In this document: positions 10,503 to 21,620 of the stretch, piece after piece
How positions within the stretch are numbered: the stretch's first letter is position 1
Layout: the number at the start of each line of letters is the position of its first letter
Assembly: GCF_022605165.1 (NCBI RefSeq)
Contig: NC_063074.1
Location: 2,321,501 to 2,385,500, forward strand
Source of the DNA: Purpureocillium takamizusanense
Lineage: Eukaryota > Ascomycota > Sordariomycetes > Hypocreales > Ophiocordycipitaceae
DNA: 64,000 bases
Direction of reading: 5' to 3'
The notes under the pieces: model-generated
Told to the model about the DNA's origin: nothing
The model's database searches: none
What the model saw: the letters and a program-made list of their open reading frames with translations, nothing else
Position numbers and translations under genes: made by a program

Positions 10503-12591
10503 CTAGTCTAGGATGTGCTTGTCGTCAGCCCACGATGGCTGCACAGTGCGACAGACCGCCTTGTAGTCCTTAAACATGGGATGCTCGACACTCAACCCTG
10601 CTGTTGTCCAGAACATGGTCCAGTTGGAGTCGGGAAGTTGCAAAACCCCCGCAGATCGTTCCGAGTACCACTTGTTGACTGGATTGTTCTTGCGGCTCCT
10701 CCAACACACGCCTTCTGGGAAGCAGTCTTGCACCATTGCGTTGAAGACGATGTCAGCTACGCCGGCGCTTCCTTGGCGGCTCTTGAGCACGGCGAACTTG
10801 TCCAGGTAAGGCACAAAGCGGCCTTGTTCAAACGCTTGCTGCTCGTCCAAACCCTCTGGCCGCTCCCACGTCAGGATGGCCCCTCCTTCATACTCCCCCG
10901 CAATGATGATGCCTGCTAGGTTCTCGTTGACTCGTCGGAGATAATCCTGGACATCAAGTTTGCGCCCAAAGGAATCCTCGATTAGATGCACCAATCGGGG
11001 CAAATCGACGCTTGTATCTGTCAATCGTAGACGTGGTGAGCCAGGCTCCGGTGGCCTCCACGGGCCGCTTCGAGGTTCCGGCAGGATTGTCACGGGCATA
11101 CCGCGCTTGACCAACGTTGCAGCGCTCGCATCAACAGTTTGAAGGCCGCCGTGAGATTCGTCCTTGATCCTCTGCAGCGGCAAAGATGGCGAGAAGGCTG
11201 GCCTGTCTGTAAGGAGGTTGTGCAACAACGGGTTCCGCCGATTCCTCGTCGCCACCATGTCGTCCAGCTGTAGAGACGAGGGGTCCGGCTGCTGTTTTAT
11301 ATTTGCGGCAGCAAGTGGCGTGGTAATGAGAGCAGACGACGACGACGGTAGCAACGAGAGGGCATCCTTTGCCAGGACGAGATTCTCAGCATGAGAAAGC
11401 TTGCGCGACATCGCCTGCTCCCCGGGGCCGGTGGAAGAGCCGTGAGCATCATTCAGTTGTTCCATTAGCGTGGTGTACTCCTGCTCAAGATTGATGAACC
11501 TGTGTGCAACGCTTGATTTCCCAACCATGGGAATGCCTCCAAGCGGGTCCAATAATATCACCCGCTCCACGGATGCGGTCCTGCTTGGCCGTGACGCATG
11601 GGGTTCGGTTGCAAGGCTCTCGCTTGGTGCGAATTGCATTCCAATGAGATATTTGGTCAGCGCCAGCAGCGTACTATGGGCGTCCGTCGGCCGTGGTGAC
11701 GAGAGCTCGTTGGGTCGCGCAACCGAGGGCACGACGATGATCTTGTTACGTCGCAGCGCCCGGCCCAGCATGCCCTGGTCGTCGACACGCACATTGCCTG
11801 AGAAGATGGGTGATGATGCGCGAGTGTCCTGTAGAGGGCCGTTTCGAGATTGCCTGAGGAATATCCCTTCGGCGAATCTAGCAACTGGCTGGCCAAAGCT
11901 CGAGTCGATGGCTTCGCACAGACGCAACGCCTGGTGTTCATACGTCCTACGACTCTGACGGGTGCCGCAGTCGATGATGACAATTGCCAGAAGGCCTAGG
12001 GCGCGGAGCTGAGAGAGGGTTTTTGCTATACCGGCAACGACGTCATCGGGCAGCTCCTGGGGTTTGCGCAGCTTGACGATAGCCACTTTAGTGAGTTCTT
12101 CGTCGACGGCTAGCTGCTCTCGACCCTGCTGAGAGCTCAAGGCCCCCTGCAGCTGCTGGAAGGGCTGAGGACCTTGAAAGAATTGGGGCGAGCTTGGCCT
12201 TGATGTTGGCGTGACGGCCTCCCTCTTGTTGGCGTACTTCTGCAAGTAGCCCTTGGCATCGCGACGCGTAGCTGAGGATTCAAGCACGGACACGATGACA
12301 TCCTTCGAGGCGAAGTGTCAGCTGATGTGTGCGAAGGTGGGGGAGAGATGGGCTCGAGCCTACGCGATCCAGAGCGAGCTTCCTCGCACGAGCGGCGGAG
12401 GGTGAAGATATGTGACGGGCAGGCGGCGGCGTCACCGCCATCGCAGCTGTGCCGGGGCGGCCGCTGTGGGTAGAAAAGAAGCCATGGTGGTAACGAGGGA
12501 GGGACGAGTCGGAGACAAATCTCGCCTTGGTCGCAGCCGACAGCCCGTGGCGGCTGCAATGTGCTTTGCCTGCCAGACAAGCCCAGGCCAT
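10503..12591 (-). CDS. ARG2: mitochondrial N-acetylglutamate synthase
   Basis: Catalyses acetyl-CoA + glutamate to N-acetylglutamate, the first step of arginine synthesis. Two exons, 12591-12364 and 12302-10503, 675 residues, the usual length. Exon 1 (MAWACLAGKAHCSRHGLS...) is rich in Arg, Ser and Ala and poor in acids, as expected of a mitochondrial presequence. It joins through intron 12303-12363 to DVIVSVLESSATRRDAKGYL, a fungal Arg2 hallmark. The N-terminal half is the degenerate kinase-like region (VVAGIAKTLSQLRALGLL, VERVILLDPLGGIP). The C-terminal GNAT-type domain contains DKFAVLKSRQGSAGVADIVF and NKWYSERSAGVLQLPDSNWT. No arginine-attenuator-type upstream peptide was recognised. Confidence 0.93.
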
Positions 12592-14403
12592 GAGGGGGCG
12601 GGCGTATGCCTGGGAGAAGACCGGAACCTTGATTGAGGTCGCAAGCGAGCACAGTGGATGGTTGCGATGAAATGGGAGAGGGAAGGTAACTAGGAGACCA
12701 CATGAGATGAAGCCGGGACGTGGTCTGTGGTGGTACGAGAAACTCCCGAAGCTCGCTGCAGACGGCTGGCTCTCAGGCGAATAGCATCGTGCAGGATTCC
12801 AGAAGCGAGGGGGAAGATGACCTTTGGTAGGTGATGCTGTAAAAGTGAGGTACTAATTCAAGCAGGGACGGTCGCGCTGTTGCACGTTACGGTTGAGGGG
12901 CGGTCTGGTGGTGGTGCGGTGTAAGTGAGTCAATTGTGCATGCGACATGCGTGGATATCAGAAGCCGAGCCCTTTTCCCTCTCATGCTCCCCTCGGCGCC
13001 CCGCTGCGACCGCTACAAGGCTTAGGTACCGATGGGGTACTGCAGTCCACCTAAGAGTCGGGTACCATTGAGGCAGGTAGGGACTTACAGTGGGTACTTG
13101 TAGGTACTAACTGGTAATGTATAGCACCGTGCCCAGTAAATAAAGTGGGCAGATACTGTGCACCTATCCTGCGGATGTACTACCCTAGGTACTTTACATC
13201 TTGAGGTCCAGGGATCAAGTTAGGTACTACCTAGTAGGGATACCTAGTACCTTACAGTACTTTAGGTAGGTAGTAGGTACGTAGTTGCGTGAAGCACGTA
13301 CTGCGATCGCAACGACGATGCGATCCTACAACTCTCATCATTGACCGCTCATCATATCTTTGCACGGCAGCGATCCCGTAACATTTAGCAAAGTCCATTC
13401 CAGATTTCCCGCGGCTACTAACACGCTCCTGAACACACCCGCACGCAAGCCGCTCCACATCTACAAACACGGACAAGGTAGGTAGTAGCCATTAGGCATG
13501 GTGCGTCTTGTAAAACGTATGGCATCATTCGGTCCTCGCGTCGTCCGTACCGTCACACGGCGTCTCGTATCCGCAGACCAACGTGCCCTCAAAGCCCGTC
13601 ATGGCATCCTGCCAAGGGCAGTTGAATGAATTACGTACGAAATACCGACTTGGCGGAGGTACTGAAGGTGAGGCTCCTACGAACCGAATATATTGGGGGG
13701 AAGGGGGGCGCGGCCAATGCAGGCGTCGGTACCCGGCTCAGGGTCTCTCCAAAGTTGCCGAGTCGCGCTCATACATTGTTAATGGCCTGATGCAAATGTA
13801 CGTAGTATGATACACCCAAAGGTAGTGCTCCATGTTAGGAAACCAATACTATTTAGAGTAGTGGTGCTGTATATCGTCACAGCATATACGGTACTATACC
13901 TCGTGCCTAAGATGCCTCAGCAACATAGGTATAGCGCTATCTGCCACGCCACGGCCGCATGCAAGTCATGACTTGCGCATCCCAGGTCATCTGAACGCCA
14001 TGGAACATACTGTAGGTACGGTTCTTTGGGTTGGTCTCAGAAACATGGGCGAGTGATAGACTGCAATTTCCATACCGATGTTGCCGCTGCTGATGGAGGT
14101 TGTCGGTTGTTGATCCTGGCAAGCCTGGGCAGGTTGCACTTGGACGTCTAGCGGCTCCCGGGCGCCGTCGGACACTTAGTCATCATAGCTGCACCGGCCC
14201 CTGCACCAGTCCGCTGCTGGCGACCCTCCTAGCTGCGTCGTCTACTAGCTAGTCGCTGGCTGACGTTGACGTGCCCGCCTCTCTATGCCCTCGTCCGACG
14301 GTCCTTTCCCACGCCCTATTCCATCAGCAGCTCTGCTCGTCGCGTCGCCAACATCTACACCCACAGGTATCCGCCACGGTCTCTGCTGGCTCGCGTGTTC
14401 GTC
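12592..14403. repeat. divergent ARG2/VMA9 spacer with GGTAC-motif clusters
   Basis: A 1.8 kb gene-free region between divergent genes. Clusters of TAGGTACC-like words lie at about 13022-13085 and 13219-13290. The open frames present are short and low in coding signal. Both promoters must lie here. Confidence 0.6.
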
Positions 14404-14824
14404 ATGGCGCAAGGGTGAGCAGCCTCCCCGGACACGAATCGACCTCCCCAGAGCATCGAAGCTAACGCAGACGCCCATCGAACCTTGTAGGTACGCCGTC
14501 TTCATCGGCCTCGTCGTCATCGCCATTCTGTGTGTCGCGTCTTGGTTCCTGGCGCCCAAGGGCGAGAATCAAGTGTCAGTCCTCGCTTTGCCCCTTGGGC
14601 CACAAGCTGCCGCCGTCCTCAGCCAGGTGTCGGCAGGCCACGCCCGCCCTTGTCAGGTCCCGCATGCTAATGCTCGAAGTTCCCTCTGCAGACTTTGGCG
14701 GTCGTCCCTGATTCTTTCCATCGTCAGCTGCTACCTCATGTGGGCCATCACCTTTCTCGCCCAGCTCCATCCTTTGATTGTACCGAAACGAAGCGACCTG
14801 CGAGAACAGTTCCTCGAGCACTAG
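14404..14824 (+). CDS. VMA9: V-ATPase V0 subunit e
   Basis: Tiny three-exon gene: 14404-14414, 14491-14574 and 14692-14824, 75 residues. Exon 1 encodes only MAQ plus two bases. The product has two hydrophobic helices, YAVFIGLVVIAILCVASWFL and LILSIVSCYLMWAITFLAQL, separated by APKGENQ, and ends HPLIVPKRSDLREQFLEH. This matches Vma9/ATP6V0E, the small V0-sector protein needed for V-ATPase assembly in vacuolar membranes. The second donor follows AATCAAGT, which keeps ENQVLWRSS in frame. Automated gene finders often miss it because of the 11 nt first exon. It is convergent with ARV1. Confidence 0.92.
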
Positions 14825-15281
14825 AATCCGCGCCGCGGCCATCGGTACGGTGGAGAGAACGGAGACCAAAGGTCACATGTATGGCTTTTATCATTCTACT
14901 TCCTCGGGTGGAGAACGTCGCTGTACGCGATGGTCTATGACGTGGCTACCAAATGCCACGATGGACGAGTGCTGTCGGGCACGACCTCGGCCGCGCGCCG
15001 GGGAGGACAGCTGGACTGCACTCTCGGGAGAATGAGGAGTGTGGCTCGGTGTGACACACGAAGCAGGTACGCGCCTTGGACGGCCAAGGGTAGCGTCATG
15101 TACAAATTACCAAGGACGACAACCGGTGCGCACGCTATGTTAGAGCAAGAACGGTCCGCGGCGGATCGAGCTTGCCGCGTACAGGAATTTGAGCAGAGAT
15201 TCCCATCGTAATCGGCAGCAGTGGGCACAGTCTTCATGGGGATTCGCTGCAAAGACTTTATATTAGACATCGATGTTCTTA
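14825..15281. other. convergent VMA9/ARV1 3' spacer
   Basis: About 460 bp between two 3' ends. Open frames on both strands are short and show no family features, so this is probably two 3' UTRs. Confidence 0.5.
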
Positions 15282-16406
15282 TCAGCCCACGGCTAACCGT
15301 CCTGCCCATTTCCTGGCATATACAATAAACGCCCACAGTGCTTTACCATCGGCCGCCACGCTGCTCTCGCCGATGGAGTCGACGTCGCCCAGGCCGGCGG
15401 CGATCAATACCAGCTGTCCCACGGCCCAGCGTGATGACGCGCCTGCCACTGCCAGGATGCAGGCGGTATAATATTTGCAATCGAGTAGGATGCGCAGAGC
15501 CTCGATGTTGTTGGCCACGACGGCCCAACCCAGGGAGCGGGCCGCGGCGGGCACGTCGTAGTCCCATATCACCATGAGGATTGGGAACAGCTTCGTAGAC
15601 GAGGAGACGAGTAAGGCCGTGGAGACGGAGTTGGGGCGGGCATGCCGGGGCATGATGCCGAGGGCGTTCAGAGGCGACAACAGCGACGACGTCAGAAAGC
15701 GGATGCTGAGGTGGAAGGCCATGGTGGAGATGGCGCATAGGATCACTGAATGGCAGCATGTTAGTGCCTCGCTCCGGGTGCGAGAGAGGGTATTGGACTG
15801 ATCAACGGACAGAAGAAGAGATACTGCAGCACTATGGGCTGCTGGGCGAGCTTGCCCAGGTTGCTTTCGCCGGGGAGCGCATCTGGTATCGTCTGCTTCT
15901 CAATGCGCGCCCAGGTGAGGTAGACATCGAAGAGCAGCAGCAAGACACCGAGGCGGATGATGGAAGGCTGCTTGGCCGGGATGCCAGCGCACGCTGTGTC
16001 AGCGAGATCAGGGGAGGCCATTCACGCACGCGTGGGTCGCGGCGATGGGGATGGGGGGGAGCGCGCTCACGTCGAAGCGATCACCATCGCGCATCAATGT
16101 GTTGTGCAGAAGATGGCGGTAGACCTAGACGGGCAGTCAGTCAGTTGGTCAATCCCACCAAGACCTCGGAGAAGCCCCCCCTCTGCGACGCCGACGACGA
16201 CGACGAAATGCACGTACCTGGGGCTTAATCAGGACGAGGTCGATGAAGAGCACCACAAAGTCGTGCTCGACATACTTGTCGCAGAAGCGGCCGCATTTGC
16301 GGCACACGGTCAGCCGGATGTTGTGCCCCGTCGACTTGTCACCAGCACCCGAGTATTGAGTCCATAGCGTGTTCACGGGGTGCCGGCACTCGATGCAGAT
16401 TGGCAT
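15282..16406 (-). CDS. ARV1: ER lipid-homeostasis protein ARV1
   Basis: Four exons: 16406-16218, 16124-16071, 15967-15799 and 15745-15282, 291 residues. The N-terminal Arv1 homology domain starts MPICIECRHPVNTLW and holds two zinc-ribbon-like pairs, CIEC and CRKC, followed by GRFCDKYVEHDFVVLFIDLV. Exon 2 gives VYRHLLHNTLMRDGDRFD; exon 3 gives the first membrane segment LGVLLLLFDVYLTWARIEK. Exon 4 adds several more membrane segments. The third intron (15746-15798) uses a GTCCAA donor; only it keeps the frame. Arv1 is an ER protein linked to sterol and sphingolipid distribution and, in yeast, to delivery of GPI intermediates. Confidence 0.92.
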
Positions 16407-17554
16407 TTGGGCGGAGGCGGCGCATGGGCAACCGCGAATGTTTGTCGCTGACGACGGGATGTGTTTTGGCGGATGGCCTGCGGCGGCGGCGGGCTCTCTG
16501 AATGGGGGGCGGTGGTGTCACTGGCCGGGAATGGAAGAGAATCAGTGGCTCGGGTTCGAGATGGAAAGGGTGAGGTGGGGGTGCCTGAGTGGGCTTGCCC
16601 CAGCTAGGGGCCCCAGGGAGCCTTCAGGCATCCCATGTGCTCCTTCCTGGCTTAAAGGCAGGCAACGTTCATCCCACGGGCCAGGTCAAGCAAGACATGC
16701 CCGGAGGCTGCCAGGTGGCAGCTGGACGAAAGTACAAGGGATTGATTACCAAGGGACCTACTAAGGTACTAAGGTACTACTAGGTAGGTAGGTAGTAAGT
16801 CATATAGCCATAGTACTTATGCATGAAGTGTAGAAGCTTCTGCTGGTGCTCAGCTAGGCATTCAACACCCAGGTGCAACCCCCGGCATCGGGCGTCACTG
16901 CCAATCACCTTGAGCAGGTGCCTATACTCTACCGAATGACTTGGTAGGCACCTACCTTAGTACTAAGGCAGGTAAGTATGTACTAGGTACTTATGCTTTA
17001 GTGCGAAGGTATTTCTCAGCTCGGAATGGTATGTGACTATTGGTTTTCGGACAACAGCGCAAGGGCGTACGAAGTACACCCTGAGGCCGATTTCACATGT
17101 CGGAGTTACACGCAGTAGCTACCAAGTCAAATAACTAGCATGCAGGTGTGCTACAGCTGGCTGGGAACCCAAGTAGGTACTATGCTAGGTAAGGTAAGGT
17201 AGTTAGCTACCAACAAAAGTATGTCGCAACAAGGTAAGGCGCATATCGCCCGCGCATATGCTTCCCGAACGCCTCGCAAGTTGTGACAGCCGCTTGGGGC
17301 TGCAGAAGACGCCTCCCTTCTATATCCAAGTGACACAAGCATTCTAAACGACAATGGCCCTAATTGACCAGTGAAAAGGTTGAATCCCGAAGCCCCCTCC
17401 CTAACGGCGTCATGGCGACAAGACCAGAGGAGGATTAGCCGAGCGCTTGGGCATGGGCAGCAGCCGCTGACCCGCATCAACGACGCAGTAGACGACGGCC
17501 TCACCCCTGGGACTTGCACGCCACGTTGGTGTATTCTCCTTCACACATTGTACT
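16407..17554. repeat. spacer upstream of ARV1 with GGTAC motifs
   Basis: About 1.15 kb without a supported gene. A dense motif block at 16750-16800 repeats AAGGTACTA and TAGGTAGG; others lie near 16945-16995 and 17170-17210. It holds the ARV1 promoter and the 3' UTR of the LysM gene. Confidence 0.6.
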
Positions 17555-19381
17555 TCAGTCCGACTTTTGGCGATCATGCGATGCCCAGGACGCTGCGGCC
17601 CCTCGACCCCGGATGAGGCCGCTCCCAACATCGCTTCTGCCGCTCGTGCTGGGAAAGGCCATTGAAAGCGCTGCGCTATCGCGGGCTGCTATCCTGCCGT
17701 CGTCGCTCCCAGTGTCTGCGAGCTCAATCAGGTCGCTGCTCTCTTGCTCGGCAGACAGAACTGCGGGCCAGCCTGTCCGACCCCCGACCATGGGCGTGTT
17801 TGGACGCTTGGCTAGGGCTCCGCGCAACCACGTCTCGACCGCCGCCGCGGCCCTGTCCAAGCCGCTTCCCTGCCGCGATGTGGAACTGGTGTCGCGTCCC
17901 TGCTCAAACGAGCTCTCAACGATCGCCGACGGCTCAGATGAGAAGCCAAAGCGCGCAGTCTCCGAACCCATGACGGACATGGACGGGAGACCCTCGATGT
18001 TGAGCGCTGGGAGGTGTCTCCTTGCCCATGAGTTGAGGTAGTCCTTGTCAGGCCCTGGTGTCCGTGTGTTTCTTCCCATCGACCCTACGCCGCCCGGCCC
18101 TCGCATCCAGGCAGGCCGATTGTCCCGAGCATCGCTCCCCACACGACTGCGAATGGAAAACGGTGTCCCAGAAAGCTGGTGCACACTGCTCAGCGAGCTT
18201 TTCCTTCGTGATGGGATCCGCTCCATGGAACTTGGGGGAAGACTGGAGATGTCCGAGCTCTCCCGCGGCGTTGACACCGTCGACAGTGTCGCCACGCTCT
18301 TCTTCCGCCGCGGAGGAAAGTATCCCAGGGCTTGCCTGGGCATGCGGCCGATCTGAACGGGTTCCTTGATGGAATCTACTTGGACCCAGCGGACATGGGT
18401 CCATGGCCCGTCCTCATCCTGAGTCGTCGCCTCCCCTTCTGAAGCTCCGCTCCTGGTCGCCTTACTCGTGAAGAAATCATCGTGCGCTTCGGTCGAGCTG
18501 TCATTAGGCCCTCCAGGCGTAGGCGCAAGGAGGTCAACCTCCGGCGACTTATGCCACGTGGGGGGGTCACATGGTCGACCGCGTACCTCGCACGCATCCA
18601 CGGGTATCGCAACCCATTTTCGTGTCTGAATGCTGTCTCGACTCCAGAGCCCGTTGGCGCGCCGGAATACGTCCTCGCGGCACTTGAAGCGGAGAATGAT
18701 GCCGGCATATGTGTCGTTGACCGCGACGCGATGGATGTAGACAAGGCAATCCTCCGGCTGCGACCTGTCGGTGGATGCCACGTCGTCTGAGTTGCGGCGT
18801 TTGTGTTTCCCAGCAGTGTCCAGCCCGCCATTGACGTTATCATGGCTCTCAAGGACGCTCGCCGTCCTGGCAGCTTTCAGCGCAGCCTCTCGCTCGGCCA
18901 ACGACCCAGTTGCAATGTCGTCTGGTCCGGGGTTCCGCGGTGGAGGAGCCGGGCCCCATGTAGACTGAGTCTTGCCTGTGCCGCCTTTGTGACTACTCGA
19001 TCGGGACCTCCCTTGCCGCGGAAAGCGCGTGGCAGGCGCGTTGAAGCCGGAGCTGGCTCCTGTGAGCGAAGAGGCGAGCCCTTGGACCGAGTTCCAGCTC
19101 TGCGCCCATGTGTCGCCCAAAAACTGTCCTAATGTGCCGCCGGCCGTGCCAGCAGGGGGGCGTGGGCTCGCCGCCCGGCTTGTGGATGCACTGTACACTG
19201 ATAAGAGGCCGCCGCCGCCCTCGTCAGCGGGCATCCGCGGTGAGGCCGCTCGGGTTATATCGCTGTCGGCAATGGAAATGAGGCGACGTGTCCGAGGGCG
19301 GACGGAGCTCAGAGTGGCGGTCTGGGCAGACGACACCTGGCGCGACGAGGCATCCGGCGGCGGCATGCGCTGATCAGCCAT
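17555..19381 (-). CDS. cytosolic LysM-domain protein
   Basis: Single exon, 608 residues from the ATG at 19381 (MADQRMPPPD); the frame is open further upstream, so a longer form is possible. The N-terminal third is Ser/Pro/Arg-rich. A LysM-like module follows: EDCLVYIHRVAVNDTYAGI, ILRFKCREDVFRRANGLW and IQTRKWVAIPVDACEV, at roughly residues 245-310. The C-terminal half is low in complexity, with a conserved-looking stretch DSIKEPVQIGRMPRQALGYF. There is no signal peptide or membrane segment, so it is not a secreted chitin-binding effector. It resembles intracellular LysM proteins conserved in filamentous fungi, whose function I do not know. Confidence 0.75.
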   Translation of the reverse strand: MADQRMPPPDASSRQVSSAQTATLSSVRPRTRRLISIADSDITRAASPRMPADEGGGGLLSVYSASTSRAASPRPPAGTAGGTLGQFLGDTWAQSWNSVQGLASSLTGASSGFNAPATRFPRQGRSRSSSHKGGTGKTQSTWGPAPPPRNPGPDDIATGSLAEREAALKAARTASVLESHDNVNGGLDTAGKHKRRNSDDVASTDRSQPEDCLVYIHRVAVNDTYAGIILRFKCREDVFRRANGLWSRDSIQTRKWVAIPVDACEVRGRPCDPPTWHKSPEVDLLAPTPGGPNDSSTEAHDDFFTSKATRSGASEGEATTQDEDGPWTHVRWVQVDSIKEPVQIGRMPRQALGYFPPRRKKSVATLSTVSTPRESSDISSLPPSSMERIPSRRKSSLSSVHQLSGTPFSIRSRVGSDARDNRPAWMRGPGGVGSMGRNTRTPGPDKDYLNSWARRHLPALNIEGLPSMSVMGSETARFGFSSEPSAIVESSFEQGRDTSSTSRQGSGLDRAAAAVETWLRGALAKRPNTPMVGGRTGWPAVLSAEQESSDLIELADTGSDDGRIAARDSAALSMAFPSTSGRSDVGSGLIRGRGAAASWASHDRQKSD

Positions 19382-21620
19382 GGTGGCCACGGCCACACGA
19401 CCTCGGCGGCGAAAGCGGCTCGCGGATCGTGGGCAGTCGGTCACCTCCGCATCAGTGCGCGCCGTCGGCGTGGCCGGTCCTGTTGGCGAGGGTGCGATCA
19501 AACGCGAGATTGTCCCAATTGAAGAACAGGCGTACTGAGTCACGAAGCTCAAGTCGAGAGGTCGAGGGTGGCGCCGCGTTCGGTGTTGCCGTTCGAAGGA
19601 CGAACGGCATGCAAGGCAGAGTGCCAACAGGGTGACGTACTGCACGTTTGGTGATGCTACGACGAGTTTGGGGCGGAACAGGAGGCTCAAAGGGCAGCGT
19701 ACTACCTACCAAGTGAGAGGAAGAAGGGGGAGGGGGGCCGCCTGATGCTAGCCGTTAGTGTGGTGGCGGCGGGTAAGGTACCTAAGGTAAGTTTGGTGCC
19801 CGCTCCCCCGCGACCTCAGGTGCTGAAGTGGACCTGGGAGGGCCTACAGGTAGGAATCCCTGACCTACAGTACCTCCGAGGTCCTCACCTAAGGTGGTAC
19901 CTGCTAGGCCTCTACAAAAGCACCTGGGCATTAGTGCCTTTGTTCCATACGAAGTGCTAGCTCCACGGATCCGTTGTGCCCGCATCGATCCCCCGTATGG
20001 AAGACTGCAGCAGAAGCAGCCTTATCCATCACGGCCGGGGGGACGTGCAAACAACGGGAGCGGGCGGAGGGGTGGCCATGTTGTGTGTTTGGCAGCTGTA
20101 ACAAGAGTCAACCTCACCTTCCTCGAGAGGTACTAACCTACTAACTAGTAGGTACCTAGGTGTATGCCTGCATTGGCTTTTGCCTTTCAGAACCGCCTTG
20201 ACGGTGTGGACACTTGGCCCTAGGTCGCCCTGCCGTGTCAGCCAGAACGGCCCCCGTTCCTTCTACAGACTACAGTACACTTGGCCAGAGGTGACTCCTG
20301 GTCTGGGGGGCCATGCTACGTACCTTAAGTACCTGGTACCCACCTGTAGCTTCTACTACGCATTACTGTACTACTAAGGCACGTAGGTACGCCTCGGTAC
20401 TGTGGGCTGTGCCCTGCCTTACCCCCCTGATGTGTCACCACCTATTGGGACCGTTTTTTACATAAGGCCAAGAGCGAGAAAAGTAAAAGATCTAGTGTTG
20501 TGCTTGCATGCTTAGGCAACATATTCTGAGGCATCTTTGCTCGCGCATTATCTTATCTATATGCGTGTCTTGGTCGCTCGGTACTTATGCAAGGGCCAAG
20601 GCACCGGATATGCTTGAGGTACCTACCTGCACTGTCTGGGTCCGAAAGAAACTCATATTCCAGACCGGTTGAGGTAAGATAAGGTAGGAAGGCACCACCA
20701 CCACGCCTACAGGTACCTTCCTATCTTAGGTCGGGAGGCAGATACTAGGTAACGTAGGTGCTTCAGGTACCTACCTAGTACCTTGCCTATATATGCAGCC
20801 GAAAGGAACTGAAGTTGCCGCGTTCTTCTTGGCCCAGCCACCCCGCAGCCATTTAGGTGGCCTTAAGTGCCCTGCCGCCCCCGTGTAGGTGACTTGATCC
20901 CCTCGGGCTTGTGCTCTATCCTTCATCACTCCTCGAGTATAAGTATGATTCATGCATACCTATGCCAGCGACTAATATTTAGCAAGAGAGGTGACAGGCT
21001 GGAATTCACATAACGCACGAGTATTGCCCCCCTGATGACCCATGGCGACATTGGTTCGACCTGCAACCACGTAGCGAGCTCGGAATTGAACCTTTCGTGG
21101 AGCCATCTATCGTCTGATAGAGAGAGCACCATAGCCTGCGCCATCGCGACGATCGACGACTCCCATTATATCTCATGACCAACAGTAGCAAAGCTTACAG
21201 ACCACAGCTCGGGGCCGGCTGTCCATCACCCTCCTCCTCAAGTCGCACCTACATCACCTCGAATCGGGTACGTCTTGCGCAAACGCCCGGCCTGACACGT
21301 CCGCCCACGATCTTGCTCGTACTGGGGCATGGCACGGCGCGGCACTAGTAACCAGACAAGCTGCTTTCTCCAGCTGGGGCGCGCCTCGTTGGCAGTGGTA
21401 GGCCTCCTCATCGGTCGGCCGGCATGTGTGCCTCGCCAAGCCATGTGGTCAGGTTCCGGCAGGAGTCATCGGTCATGGGGTAGCTTGCTGGTAAAGCCTG
21501 TCCAAGCTGAAGCTGTGTATCACTCTCCGAAACTTCAAGCTTCCAACGCACAACCTCAAGGTATGATGAGCGATCGAAGATTCTCCTGAGACCACAATGA
21601 ACCAAGATATCACTGTCCAC
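19382..21620. repeat. gene-free spacer dense in GGTAC motifs
   Basis: A 2.2 kb region between the LysM gene start and the CTF1-beta 3' end. Motif blocks occur at about 19775-19795, 19835-19910, 20125-20165, 20315-20400 and 20610-20790, including GGTACC palindromes and TAGGTACCTA-like words. No open frame has recognisable coding character. Confidence 0.6.

Noticed and set aside
12303..12711. Arginine-attenuator-peptide uORF before ARG2
   Set aside because: That peptide belongs to carbamoyl-phosphate synthase small-subunit mRNAs; nothing like it was seen here, and the open frame upstream is the presequence exon.
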